From Candidatus Latescibacterota bacterium (GTDB lineage: Bacteria; Latescibacterota; UBA2968; UBA8231): 64,000 nucleotides of DNA. The stretch spans positions 1 through 64,000 of the forward strand of contig JAJEFJ010000039.1 of assembly GCA_022820485.1 (NCBI GenBank), read 5' to 3'. Below, in pieces: positions 8,135-16,870 of the stretch. The notes beneath the pieces are model-generated. The model saw nothing but the letters and a program-made list of their open reading frames with translations, was not told the DNA's origin and ran no database searches. Each line of letters begins with the position of its first letter. Position 1 is the stretch's first letter. A program made the translations under genes and the position numbers.

Positions 8135-9418
8135 ATGCGCACGACCATTCCCCCCCATCTGCTCCAAGACCCAGAAGTTGAAGCCTCCGAAAAGGTCTTG
8201 CGCGCCTGCGTCCACTGCGGCTTTTGCAATGCCACCTGCCCCACCTACCTGATCACCGGCAACGAACTCGAAGGCCCGCGCGGCCGCATTTACCTCATCA
8301 AAAGCGTTCTCGAAGAGGACGTCCCTCCGAGCCGACAAACGGTCGAACACATCGACAACTGCCTCGGCTGCCTCGCGTGCGAGACCACCTGCCCGAGCGG
8401 CGTAGATTATTCGCTTCTCTTGGAGACGGCCCGACCGCGGCTAGATCAGCTCGTCAAGCGGCCATTGATGGACCGCCTACTGCGCGCCATGCTGACGCGG
8501 ATGCTGCCCTACCCCGGCCGCACGCGCTTGGCGCTCAAAATGTCTGGCGTGGGCCGTGCGTTCTCCTTCCTGATGCCCCGTGCCATGCGGCCCCTGTTGG
8601 CTATGGCACCCAAGCGATTGCCGCGACCGGCTGCTGTAGCCCGGCCCGGCGTCGTACCCGCCGAGGGCACGCGTCGGCTGCGCGTGGCCCTGCTCACCGG
8701 GTGCGTCCAACAGGTGTTGGGGTCGCAAATCAACGATGCGACCGTGCGGCTGCTGACGCGGTTGGGGGCCGAGGTGGTCATTCCACCGGATATGGGCTGT
8801 TGCGGCGCGCTGACGTTCCACATGGGCGAGCGCCAGCGCAGCCTCAAGCTAATGCAGCACACCATTGAAGTCTGGCATCGCGAACTGGAAGCGAGTGGTT
8901 TGGACGCGATTGTGCTCAACACGTCGGGATGCGGCACGGCCATCAAAGAATACGATCACGTCTTCCGCCACGACCCGCAGTGGGCCGACAAGGCCAAAGC
9001 GGTAGTGGAGCGGGTGCGAGACGTGTCCGAGGTGGTGGCGCAATTGGGATTGGGCAAGGCCGATCGCGCACCAGCCCTGAAGGTGGCGTATCACGACGCC
9101 TGTTCCCTCCAACACGGCCAGCACGTCACCGAACCGCCGAGGCAACTGCTCAGAGAAGCGGGCTTTGAGGTCGTCGAGGTGCCCGAAGGCCATATTTGCT
9201 GCGGCAGCGCGGGCACTTATAACATGCTGCGCCCCGACTTGGCGCAACAGCTACAAGCGCGCAAAGTCGAGCACATCGCCAGCGTTGCGCCGCAAATCGT
9301 AGCGGCAGGCAACATCGGCTGCATGGAACAAATCGCCGCCTGCTCCGAAGTACCGGTCGTCCATACCGTCGAACTGTTGGATTGGGCAACGGGCGGGCCG
9401 CGGCCAGCGAATGTGTAG
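8135..9418 (+). CDS. glcF: Glycolate oxidase iron-sulfur subunit (GlcF-like)
   Basis: A 427-aa protein with two [4Fe-4S] ferredoxin motifs near the N-terminus (CVHCGFCNATCPTY and CLGCLACETTCPSG) followed by two cysteine-rich CCG domains (MGCCGALTFHMGE and ICCGSAGTYNML). This is the layout of GlcF, which passes electrons from the FAD subunits of glycolate or D-lactate oxidase to the quinone pool. The flavin subunits GlcD and GlcE are not next to it, so the partner must be encoded elsewhere or the protein may serve another 2-hydroxyacid oxidase. It starts four bases after the upstream gene. Confidence 0.9.
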   Translation: MRTTIPPHLLQDPEVEASEKVLRACVHCGFCNATCPTYLITGNELEGPRGRIYLIKSVLEEDVPPSRQTVEHIDNCLGCLACETTCPSGVDYSLLLETARPRLDQLVKRPLMDRLLRAMLTRMLPYPGRTRLALKMSGVGRAFSFLMPRAMRPLLAMAPKRLPRPAAVARPGVVPAEGTRRLRVALLTGCVQQVLGSQINDATVRLLTRLGAEVVIPPDMGCCGALTFHMGERQRSLKLMQHTIEVWHRELEASGLDAIVLNTSGCGTAIKEYDHVFRHDPQWADKAKAVVERVRDVSEVVAQLGLGKADRAPALKVAYHDACSLQHGQHVTEPPRQLLREAGFEVVEVPEGHICCGSAGTYNMLRPDLAQQLQARKVEHIASVAPQIVAAGNIGCMEQIAACSEVPVVHTVELLDWATGGPRPANV

Positions 9419-9445
9419 CGGGGCTGAACCCATTCTTCTGACTAA

Positions 9446-9607
9446 CTGTATGTTACGCACAGGCCCTAGGTATGAGATGCTTCGCTTCGCTCAGCATGAC
9501 AGGTGCTGATGTCTTGCTACCTATGTCATGCTGAGCGGAGCAAAGCGGAGTCGAAGCATCCCTGCCTGCCAATGCTAGCACACTGGCAGGACAATGCGTA
9601 ACACCAG
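9446..9607. repeat. MITE-like element with GTTACGCA ends and 7-bp direct repeats
   Basis: A 162-bp non-coding element with ends CTGTATGTTACGCA on the left and TGCGTAACACCAG on the right, flanked flush on both sides by TGACTAA (9439-9445 and 9608-9614), which looks like a target-site duplication. Inside is a large imperfect inverted repeat (9476-9501 and 9524-9560): GATGCTTCG, a gap, CTCAGCATGACA, against TGTCATGCTGAGCGGAG and GTCGAAGCATC. No ORF is present. Confidence 0.65.
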
Positions 9608-9666
9608 TGACTAAGTACGACTCCATTGACAAGAAGAGACGTGCAGTTTAACATGGTCATATAAAA

Positions 9667-9680
9667 TGACTATATAGTCA
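9667..9680. promoter_or_regulatory. Operator-like palindrome before the toxin-antitoxin pair
   Basis: A perfect 14-bp palindrome, TGACTATATAGTCA, centred 19 bp before the antitoxin start and just upstream of its GGAG ribosome site. Phd/YefM antitoxins autorepress through short palindromes in this position, so this is the likely operator. A shorter related sequence, GGTCATAT, precedes it. Confidence 0.6.
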
Positions 9681-9692
9681 GGAGTTGAGACC

Positions 9693-9932
9693 ATGCAGAT
9701 GTCCATCAGCGAATTCAAAGCCAAATGCACCCAAGTCGTGCGCGAAGTCGGCACCAAATACCAAACCGTGGAGTTGACCAATCGCGGCAAGGTCGTCGCG
9801 CAAGTCGTCCCCCCCGAGCCGGAGGCCAAACCCGACCCCCAATCCTTCTTCGGCTCGCTCCGCGGTACGATCGCGTACCAGCCCGGTTGGGACGAGCCGC
9901 TCGGCGAGGATGATTGGGAAGCCTGCCAGTGA
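9693..9932 (+). CDS. Phd/YefM-type antitoxin
   Basis: A 79-aa antitoxin. The N-terminal part (MSISEFKAKCTQVVREV, then VELTNRGKVVAQVVPP) has the Phd/YefM DNA-binding fold, and the acidic C-terminal tail (WDEPLGEDDWEACQ) would bind and block the toxin. GGAG lies eight bases before ATG 9693. The stop overlaps the GTG start of the PIN toxin by 4 bp, the usual coupling of such pairs, and the palindrome upstream fits autoregulation. Confidence 0.88.
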   Translation: MQMSISEFKAKCTQVVREVGTKYQTVELTNRGKVVAQVVPPEPEAKPDPQSFFGSLRGTIAYQPGWDEPLGEDDWEACQ

Positions 9933-10327
9933 AGTACTTGCTCGACACCCATGCGTGGATCTGGGCCTTGGAGGCACCGGAAAAACTGCCCGATCCTATA
10001 AGGAAGATGCTGCTGGAGCCGGATCACCTGCCCTTTGGGCTAGCGGCGATCAGTCCTTGGGAAGTGGCGAAAAAAGAGTCCAAGGGGCTTTTGCAATTAT
10101 CTATGCCTGTGCGCCAGTGGGTCGCGCACGCCACCCAAGCCCCATTCATAGAGCTTCTGCCCCTTTCAGTGGATATAGCCCTCGAATCGGCGCATTTGCC
10201 TACACCCTTCCACAAAGACCCGGCCGACCAAATGATCGTCGCCACCGCGCGGGTGCACAGTCTGGTGCTGATCAGCACCGATCAACGGCTGCGCACCTAT
10301 CCACACGTGCAAACAAAGTGGGAATAG
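9929..10327 (+). CDS. vapC: PIN-domain toxin (VapC family)
   Basis: A 132-aa PIN-domain ribonuclease toxin. Acidic active-site residues are visible in YLLDTHAWIW, SPWEVAKKE and DPADQMIVATA, followed by the last conserved segment VLISTDQRL. It is predicted to cleave tRNA or other RNA when not held by the Phd-type antitoxin encoded just upstream. I start it at GTG 9929, which overlaps the antitoxin stop (GTGA); the ORF track start at TTG 9914 adds five residues ahead of the conserved VKYLLDTH. Confidence 0.9.
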   Translation: MKYLLDTHAWIWALEAPEKLPDPIRKMLLEPDHLPFGLAAISPWEVAKKESKGLLQLSMPVRQWVAHATQAPFIELLPLSVDIALESAHLPTPFHKDPADQMIVATARVHSLVLISTDQRLRTYPHVQTKWE

Positions 10328-10336
10328 TAAATCAAT

Positions 10337-11281
10337 CTATTCGGCAAACTTCTGCTTGAGCGCTCCCCAACTCGTGGCGGCTACCGCGCTGGCCGGGCTA
10401 GATATTTCGGTGAGGCGACTGATTTGGGAGATCGTAATCGGCGGGATGTTGCCGCTGGCAAAAGTCTGCCTAGTCTCTTCGACTATGGCGACGGACCCAA
10501 TCCCACGAGCAACCCAAACATAGGAATCTATCTCGAATGTCGTTCCACCCAAAGACGCGAACTGCTCGTTGCCCTCGAAGGAGAGGACAATGCTGCCGGT
10601 CTGGCGGAGGCGCAGGCAATCGAAGGTGCCCGCCGGTAGCTGAATCTCACCCCAAGCATCAACGGCGAACTGAAGGTCAAGCTGGCCGGATATTGTCTCC
10701 TCTGGTAGCAGCAATTCTGCTAGCAGCAACTCGGGTCCTGCCATCCCTAGTGCTGAGAGAATCTGAGCCTCCCAAGAGATGTTTTCGACTGTCCAGCTTT
10801 TGCCAAATTCCAGCGGCCAAGGCGTTTCTATATCAACAAGCGGGATGGGGACTTGTCCATCCGGTCCTCCGACACCGACGAGAACATCGCCTGCGGTACT
10901 GCGCTGGAGATAGCCATACGTCTCTATCTCGTCCGTTCCGCCCGTGGCATTGGGCACAGTAGTAATGATACGGACGGCGTAGTCGGCGTCCGGGAAGCTA
11001 GCGGCGTCAAGAGCCTGATCCAGCGGGATAACCGCACTACTGCCGCTGAAGGTGAGTATGCTGTTGGCAAGGGAGCCGGTGAGGTCGAAGGACTGATCAG
11101 CACCGGCAGAGCCAATGTCAAAGCCGGTTTCCTCTAGGCTGCTAAAGGCTACGGCGATTTCTTGTTCCCAAGTCATGCCCAAGGATAGGCGTAAATCGTC
11201 GGGAGAAAGGGTGATCTGGGCTGTAGCAGAGATAGGGAGGAAGACAAAGACGATTGATGCTAATACACGGCCGACGAGCAT
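10337..11281 (-). CDS. Secreted protein of unknown function, paralogue A
   Basis: A 314-aa protein with a clear signal peptide (VLASIVFVFLPISATAQ, cleavage after AQ or ATA). I do not recognise the mature domain, which is rich in beta-type sequence and has no cysteine-rich or catalytic motif. It ends with SWGALKQKFAE. The next gene upstream on the same strand (11317-12207) encodes a close paralogue sharing the signal peptide, the first 30 mature residues (ITLSPDDLRLSLGMTWEQEIA) and the tail, so the pair arose by tandem duplication. Likely periplasmic, surface or released. Confidence 0.75.
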   Translation of the reverse strand: MLVGRVLASIVFVFLPISATAQITLSPDDLRLSLGMTWEQEIAVAFSSLEETGFDIGSAGADQSFDLTGSLANSILTFSGSSAVIPLDQALDAASFPDADYAVRIITTVPNATGGTDEIETYGYLQRSTAGDVLVGVGGPDGQVPIPLVDIETPWPLEFGKSWTVENISWEAQILSALGMAGPELLLAELLLPEETISGQLDLQFAVDAWGEIQLPAGTFDCLRLRQTGSIVLSFEGNEQFASLGGTTFEIDSYVWVARGIGSVAIVEETRQTFASGNIPPITISQISRLTEISSPASAVAATSWGALKQKFAE

Positions 11282-11316
11282 GGTGGTATCCCTTCCCTTG
11301 TCTAAAGTTATTCAAT

Positions 11317-12207
11317 CTATTCGGCAAATTTTTGCTTGAGTGCTCCCCAGCTCTCGACAGCTATCGCGGTGGCCGGGCTGGATATTTCGGTAAGGCGAGC
11401 GATTTGGGTGTTCGTACTCGGCGGGATGTTGCCGCTGGCGAAAGTCTGCTTAGTCTCTACCACCATAGCGACGGCCCCAATCCCACGGGCATACCAAGCA
11501 TAGGCGTCTATCTCAGCGGTTACTTCACCCAAAGACGCGAGCTGAGCGTTGCCCGCGAAAGTAAAGACGCCAGTGCCGGTCTGGTGGATGCGCAAGCACT
11601 CAAAGGTGTCCGCCGGTAGCTGAATCTCACCCCAAGCATCAACCGCGTATTGATAGTCGTACAGGCCGGAACTTGTGATCCCTGGGGCTATGGTCTGATC
11701 CAAAGAGAAGTTTTCAACGGCCCAGCTTTTGCCAAATTCTAGCGGCCAAGGTGTCCCTATATCGACAAGCGGAAAGGAGACTTGGCCGGCCGGGCCTCTG
11801 GCACCTATGAGGACATCGCCTGCGGGACTGCGCCGGAAATAGTGGTACGTCTCGATCTCGTCCGTTCCACCTGTGGCATTGGGCACAGTAGCAATGTTAT
11901 AGACGGAGTAATCGGCGTCGGGAAAGCTAGTGGCGTCGGGAACCTGTTCCAGCGGGATGACCGAACTGCGGATAAAGGCAAGCATGCTGTTGGAGATGGA
12001 GCCGGTGAGGTCTGATGACTGATCGGCACCGGCAGGGCCGATGTCGAAGCCAGAGTCCTCTATACTGCTAAGGACTGTGGCGATTTCTTGCTCCCAAGTC
12101 ATGCCCAAGGATAGGCGTAAATCGTCGGGAGATAGAGTAATCTGGGCTGTAGCAGAGAGAGGAAGGAATACGAAGGCGATTGATGCTAATGCGCGGACGA
12201 CGAACAT
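11317..12207 (-). CDS. Secreted protein of unknown function, paralogue B
   Basis: A 296-aa paralogue of the preceding entry with signal peptide ALASIAFVFLPLSATAQ. Identity with copy A is high over most of the length and is visible in the DNA as well. The main length difference is in the middle, where copy A has about 20 more residues (the LSALGMAGPELLLAELLLPEE segment against LDQTIAPGITSSGLYD here). The same WGALKQKFAE tail closes the protein. No known domain is recognised. The 35-bp spacer between the two genes suggests one transcript. Confidence 0.75.
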   Translation of the reverse strand: MFVVRALASIAFVFLPLSATAQITLSPDDLRLSLGMTWEQEIATVLSSIEDSGFDIGPAGADQSSDLTGSISNSMLAFIRSSVIPLEQVPDATSFPDADYSVYNIATVPNATGGTDEIETYHYFRRSPAGDVLIGARGPAGQVSFPLVDIGTPWPLEFGKSWAVENFSLDQTIAPGITSSGLYDYQYAVDAWGEIQLPADTFECLRIHQTGTGVFTFAGNAQLASLGEVTAEIDAYAWYARGIGAVAMVVETKQTFASGNIPPSTNTQIARLTEISSPATAIAVESWGALKQKFAE

Positions 12208-12335
12208 GGTGGTATCCCTTATGGAGATGAGAGTGTAGAGTCGAGCTTAAATTAGCTCGCGCTCCGAGAGGAATCAATCTATAGTTGGAAGACGGAGGCC
12301 GTTGGACAACGTCAGCGATTCGACTGCAAGAAGGC

Positions 12336-13199
12336 TCACCCGCGGGGGCGATCCCGCCACTCTTCCCAGCTCGTCACCTGCTTTGGGTCGGCGCTGCGGA
12401 CGACAAAGCCGGGATAGATCTGGTCGAATTCGTCGCCGCTGCTGTGCCAAGCATAGGACTGGCCAGTGGGCATATAGCGGACGTCGATGCTCCAGCGCAC
12501 CTCGGAGTCAGTGGTATTGTGTCCAGAGGCGTGCAGGGTGCGGTTGTCAAAGGCGATGGCGTCGCCGACCTGGACAGGCTCGGGACGGGCTTGGCCGTAC
12601 CAGGTGACGTCGGCTATGGGCTCGCGCTGGCCGTCTCCGGTGTCGCGCCATGGAATGGCGCCGTGGCAATGGCTGCCGGGGACAAAGGAGAGGCATCCAT
12701 TTTCCTCGTCGGCGTCGACGAGGGGGATCCAGACCGAGAGGTCGGGGAGGACTTCGCCGCCGTAGTAGAAACTGTCCTGGTGCCAGGCAAAGGTGGTGCT
12801 CGGGTCGTTGGGGATTTTGGGGCGGACCCAGTAGTCGCCGTTAGCGGTCAACTCAGGGCCGAGGAGATCCGCGGCCAGATCGGTCAGCGGAGGATAAGTC
12901 AATAATTGGTACACAGCGCGGTCGAGCAGGCCCCTCTGGCCCCAATTGCGCGCCAAGGGCGGGTTTTCCGGGTCCCGGTTGTAGTCGCGGGCGGCCAAGG
13001 CCCAGCGCTCGACAAAAGGCACCTCCGCATAGAGAGAGCGGATCTGGCCCTTCTGGTGCATGGCGCGGATTTGCTCGTCGACATAGCGGGTGATGAGCTG
13101 GCGCACGGGCTCGAGGACGGCTTCGTCGCATAGTTGGTTCAGGACCAAGTAGCCGTCGGCGGCAAAGGTGTCGCGTTGCGTCCGAGTGAGCATGGGCAT
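12336..13199 (-). CDS. Phytanoyl-CoA dioxygenase (PhyH) family protein
   Basis: Fe(II)/2-oxoglutarate-dependent oxygenase of the PhyH family, about 287 aa. The double-stranded beta-helix is marked by the iron-binding HxD in FAWHQDSFYYGG and the distal His in RTLHASGHNTT, followed by a probable 2-oxoglutarate-binding Arg in VRWSIDVRYMP. The start is uncertain: a GTG at 13259 gives 20 more residues, but relatives usually begin close to MLTRTQRDTFAADGYLVL, so I use ATG 13199. It is divergent from the GH127-like gene. Substrate unknown; it is one of three PhyH-type genes in this window. Confidence 0.82.
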   Translation of the reverse strand: MPMLTRTQRDTFAADGYLVLNQLCDEAVLEPVRQLITRYVDEQIRAMHQKGQIRSLYAEVPFVERWALAARDYNRDPENPPLARNWGQRGLLDRAVYQLLTYPPLTDLAADLLGPELTANGDYWVRPKIPNDPSTTFAWHQDSFYYGGEVLPDLSVWIPLVDADEENGCLSFVPGSHCHGAIPWRDTGDGQREPIADVTWYGQARPEPVQVGDAIAFDNRTLHASGHNTTDSEVRWSIDVRYMPTGQSYAWHSSGDEFDQIYPGFVVRSADPKQVTSWEEWRDRPRG

Positions 13200-13324
13200 T
13201 TCAAGGGCTTGCGCGAGATAGTATAGGTCCAATTGGGCACGGCCTTCAACATTGGACACCCGATAGAACTTTCAGTTTGTCTCAAACTGCCCGATTTTTG
13301 GGAGCACCTGCAAAGGACCACGCC

Positions 13325-14869
13325 ATGCAATTGAGAGAATCAATGAAATTGGGGGGCCAGCACCTGCTGGGCTGGCTCGACCCGGAGCGCGACTACCTGC
13401 CCACGGGCAGTTGGGCCATCACCCACGATCTGGCTCGCTGGTGGGACGCCATGCTGCGCCTCGAACGCGCCACTAACTTTGCCATCCCCGCGCACGTGGA
13501 AGGAGCCAACCTGCGCAATCTCCACTGGCTCACCGACAATGCCGACGGGCTCCTCTGGGTGCCGCCGGGCCTAAGTTGGCACCCCATCAAATTCGAACTC
13601 CACAGCCTGCGCGAGGGCATCCTGACCTTTGCCGCCCTAGCCCAGTACCGCAACAACGCTTGGGCTCGCCAAGCCGGTCGCAAATACCTCGAATCGATCC
13701 GCCGCGGCCTCAAGCCGGACTTCACCTGGGACTTCGACCAGTTCGACTACGCCCGCTACTTCACCGGCGGCAAAAACGAGGACCCGGGACACAAACCCTC
13801 CAACGAGGGCCGCTTTGCCCTGACCGTCCAGCACGGCCGCTGCATCGAGGCCCTAGTGTGGTACTACGAGGCCACGGGCGACGCCCTAGCTATGGAACTA
13901 GCCGAGGACCTGGCCCGCTTCCACCTCGCGTACGCCATTGCCCCCGACGGCACTATCCCCGACGAACTGGCGCACCGGGCTATCGGCGACCGCCAATCCC
14001 ACCTGTACACCCTGTGCGGCCTGCTGCTCTTCGGTTGCAAGACCCACCAGTCCGAATACGTCGATGCGGTAGTGCGCACGTACCGGGCCGGCGTCCCCGC
14101 GCTGGTCAATGAATGCGGCTGGGTCGCCCACGATATGGGCCAGACGCGCTTCCTCGACCAATCGGGCAATCTCCTAGCCAACACCGAATCCACGGGCGCG
14201 GCCGCCCGGCTCGCCCTGTGGATGGCGCGTTATACCGCGCATACCGAGTGCTACGACGACGTCGAGCGGCTGGTGCGCGCCCGGCTTTTCCCGGGCCAGA
14301 TCACCCAGGCCGATATCCACGCCAACCCAGACATAGAAATTCCCCCCAAGGCACTCGGCGGCTGGGGAGGCAACGACTATCCCCACGCCGGTAAGGGCTA
14401 CAATCCCAGCGGCACGGCCGAAATCGTCCACACCATGAGCGCGATCTACCAGCACATCAGTGCCCTCGAGGAGGCTGGTCTCGTCGTGTACATGCACTTC
14501 GACTACTCCGACGACGCGGTCGAGATCAAAGCGGACAGAAGCGCCGAGGCCACCCTCGCGGTGCGGCCCCGCATCCACGACAATGTCCTGATCCGCGTGC
14601 CCGGGTGGGCACCCCCGGAATCAGTCCGCATCGAGATCGACGGCCGCCCAGCGGCCCTGCGCATGGTGGGGTCATTCGCCTATCTCGGACGCCAGCAGGT
14701 AGGAGTCAACAGCCAGATCGTCCTGCGCCATGCCCTGCCAACTCGCCACACCCAAGAGACCATGACGGCCGGAGACACCTACCACTTTGCTTGGCGCGGC
14801 GACCAGATCACTGGCGTGTACCCGAACGAGTGGCCCCTGCCTTTCTACCCGACGCTCGAGTCTTCCTAG
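13325..14869 (+). CDS. GH127-like (alpha/alpha)6-barrel glycosidase-type protein
   Basis: A 514-aa protein that looks like a six-hairpin glycosidase of the beta-L-arabinofuranosidase (GH127) type. The N-terminal two thirds are helical with repeated aromatic and acidic segments (LARFHLAYAIAPDGTIPDELAHRAIGDRQSHLY, then GWVAHDMGQTRFLD). The C-terminal part is a beta domain with VLIRVPGWAPPESVRIEIDG, very like the IRIPGWA segment of GH127 proteins. The catalytic zinc cysteines of GH127 are not evident, so a different activity is possible. No signal peptide is seen. I start at ATG 13325 with AAGGA upstream; the track start at TTG 13277 is not supported. Neighbouring PhyH and dehydrogenase genes suggest small-molecule or sugar catabolism. 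Confidence 0.65.
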   Translation: MQLRESMKLGGQHLLGWLDPERDYLPTGSWAITHDLARWWDAMLRLERATNFAIPAHVEGANLRNLHWLTDNADGLLWVPPGLSWHPIKFELHSLREGILTFAALAQYRNNAWARQAGRKYLESIRRGLKPDFTWDFDQFDYARYFTGGKNEDPGHKPSNEGRFALTVQHGRCIEALVWYYEATGDALAMELAEDLARFHLAYAIAPDGTIPDELAHRAIGDRQSHLYTLCGLLLFGCKTHQSEYVDAVVRTYRAGVPALVNECGWVAHDMGQTRFLDQSGNLLANTESTGAAARLALWMARYTAHTECYDDVERLVRARLFPGQITQADIHANPDIEIPPKALGGWGGNDYPHAGKGYNPSGTAEIVHTMSAIYQHISALEEAGLVVYMHFDYSDDAVEIKADRSAEATLAVRPRIHDNVLIRVPGWAPPESVRIEIDGRPAALRMVGSFAYLGRQQVGVNSQIVLRHALPTRHTQETMTAGDTYHFAWRGDQITGVYPNEWPLPFYPTLESS

Positions 14870-14887
14870 CGGCGGTTAGACAGCTTC

Positions 14888-15727
14888 TCAGGCCCGCTGC
14901 CAGCGGCTGGGATTCACGCCCGGTGCCTCGCTCGACATATTATCGGGCTTGTTGGGCACGTCAAAGTCCCAGTGCCGCGTATTGGGATCAGCGAAAAAAG
15001 GACGCACCGACTCGGGCAGCCCGGCCAGATCCTCTTCGTCCCAGTTCTCGACCTCGGCAATGGGGCCAGCCCAAGTCGGACGGTACGCAATGGCCAGCAC
15101 CGAGCGCGTGTGCTCGCCCCTGTTGGGCCAAGTGCCGTGGAAAGCACGGTGATTAAGAAAAACCGCCGAGCCAGCCTTGCACGGCACCACCACCTCCTCG
15201 GGATGGCGCTCGTAGCGCATGTACGGATTGGCGTCGGCGTGCATGCACAAATGGGAGCGCGGAATCACGCGGAAAGGCGACACCTCGAGCGTCAAGTCAT
15301 CGAGGTAGTAGAGCACGCGGATGGTAAAGGGACAACTGCCGTTGTACCCAAAAATCTGCGAGCCGTAGGGCTGCCCATCCGTGTGTAGGCTGATACCGGG
15401 CGTGCCAGGCTCGGAGCGGTCGTACCCATAGCTGAGAAAGACGATCTCGTCGCCGAAGACTTGGCGCAAAAAATCAACGGTCGGCGCATGGGCGATGAGA
15501 TCGGTCACAGCCCCCCCTTCAAACTGGATCTGGGACTTGCCGCGCTGGTGCGGACTGTAGTCGCGCGGCGTGGTCTCCCAAGTTTCAGCCTGGGCCTTGA
15601 GGCGGGCGATGTGCTCGGGGCTGAGCAGGTCGGGAATGACCAGATACCCTTCGAGTTCGACGTGGCGGATGCGCTCGCCCAGCGTGAGGGCGGACCAGTC
15701 GCGGTCGTCGATAGTGGTCTTTTGCAT
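14888..15727 (-). CDS. Phytanoyl-CoA dioxygenase (PhyH) family protein
   Basis: A 279-aa Fe(II)/2-oxoglutarate oxygenase. The facial triad is marked by HTD in GISLHTDGQPYG and the distal His in LNHRAFHGTWPN; the Arg in HTRSVLAIAYRP would hold 2-oxoglutarate. It converges with the GH127-like gene and lies just downstream of the Gfo/Idh oxidoreductase on the same strand, so it may be the last gene of the DMFase-aldolase-dehydrogenase operon. Substrate unknown. It is clearly different in sequence from the PhyH proteins at 12.3 and 46.7 kb. Confidence 0.88.
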   Translation of the reverse strand: MQKTTIDDRDWSALTLGERIRHVELEGYLVIPDLLSPEHIARLKAQAETWETTPRDYSPHQRGKSQIQFEGGAVTDLIAHAPTVDFLRQVFGDEIVFLSYGYDRSEPGTPGISLHTDGQPYGSQIFGYNGSCPFTIRVLYYLDDLTLEVSPFRVIPRSHLCMHADANPYMRYERHPEEVVVPCKAGSAVFLNHRAFHGTWPNRGEHTRSVLAIAYRPTWAGPIAEVENWDEEDLAGLPESVRPFFADPNTRHWDFDVPNKPDNMSSEAPGVNPSRWQRA

Positions 15728-15794
15728 GGCAGACTCTCCTCGGTGAGGTTATACCTCTTCTACACAGCGGCACTACTGTCGCCGGTGCCTTTCG

Positions 15795-16865
15795 TCAATT
15801 GTCGATTTGTACCTTTTCGCCAGTTTCCGCGCTTGCGTAAATCGCGTCCAGCAACCTCATGAAGGTCAGCGCCTCGGCGGGAGAGACATCGGGCGGCTGG
15901 GCACCGCGAATCGCGCCGGCAAAATCGCGGATCTCCGCGTTGAAGTCGCCGTCGCCGTGTTCCACAAATTCACCAGCGGAATCGTCACCTTCATCGTACA
16001 TGGCACCCAGCAACCGGCGCGTCCCCGAACGTCTCTTGCCCTCGGGCAGCGAAGTGGATTCCACCTCAATGGTGCCATTCGTACCCAAGACGCGCAAGCG
16101 CAAATCCCACACCCGATCCGCCCAAGTGGAAATGACCGAGGAAGTATCCATCTGAATTGTCATACCGCCGGCGCACCCCACCAGAAAACTCATATAATCC
16201 TCGGAGTGACGCTCCACCTCTAGCGTCGTTGGAAACGCGCTATGGCTGACGGCAAAGGCCCATTCGGGTTGCGGACAACCCAGTAAAAACCACGCCTGAT
16301 CGAGGTAGTGCGAACCGTGTTGGCCCAATGCACCGCCCTTAAAACCCCATCTATATAACCAACTCCTGCCCGGCGGCGGCTCGTAATTAGCTCCGTGCTC
16401 GCGATAGTGGTAGTGGACGCGCGCGTGGTACGCGTGCCCAATCCTACCATCGGCGATCATTTGCCGGCTCTCTTTGTTCTCCGCCTGATGCCGCATAAAG
16501 TAGGAGTACACGAGCGTTTTCCCCGTGCTTGCTGCAACGGCGTTGATCTCCTCAACATCTGCGGCATTGCGACCGTGCGGCTTCTGCACCAACACGTGCT
16601 TTCCCGCCTCTAGCGCCTCAATGACCATCGGCTTCCGCACATCGGGTGCAGTGGCGACTCCAACGGCTTCAACCTCGTCATCGGCGAGCAACTCTCGATA
16701 GTCGCCATAGACTCTGGGGACATCGTTGTCCTCTGCGACCTGCCGCGCCAAATCTCGGTTCAGATCGGCGACCGCCCAGGCGATGGTATCTTCGCCGACG
16801 TGGGCACCAGCCACCCAAGTCCTGCCAACTCGGCAGCCGATTACGCCCATTTTAATTTTGTCCAT
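15795..16865 (-). CDS. Gfo/Idh/MocA family oxidoreductase
   Basis: NAD(P)-dependent sugar or cyclitol dehydrogenase-type protein, 356 aa. The N-terminal Rossmann fold starts at KMGVIGCRVGRTWV and continues with the family segment EALEAGKHVLVQKPHGRNAADVEEI, whose Lys in QKP is the usual catalytic lysine of EKP. The C-terminal alpha/beta domain contains GALGQHGSHYLDQAWFLLG with the conserved D-x3-H-like region altered. The 54 N-terminal residues of the ORF track lie over the previous gene and are rejected; ATG 16865 follows that gene stop by five bases. Operon partner of a 2-hydroxyacid dehydrogenase, aldolase and DMFase-like gene. Confidence 0.88.
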   Translation of the reverse strand: MDKIKMGVIGCRVGRTWVAGAHVGEDTIAWAVADLNRDLARQVAEDNDVPRVYGDYRELLADDEVEAVGVATAPDVRKPMVIEALEAGKHVLVQKPHGRNAADVEEINAVAASTGKTLVYSYFMRHQAENKESRQMIADGRIGHAYHARVHYHYREHGANYEPPPGRSWLYRWGFKGGALGQHGSHYLDQAWFLLGCPQPEWAFAVSHSAFPTTLEVERHSEDYMSFLVGCAGGMTIQMDTSSVISTWADRVWDLRLRVLGTNGTIEVESTSLPEGKRRSGTRRLLGAMYDEGDDSAGEFVEHGDGDFNAEIRDFAGAIRGAQPPDVSPAEALTFMRLLDAIYASAETGEKVQIDN

Positions 16866-16870
16866 CACAA

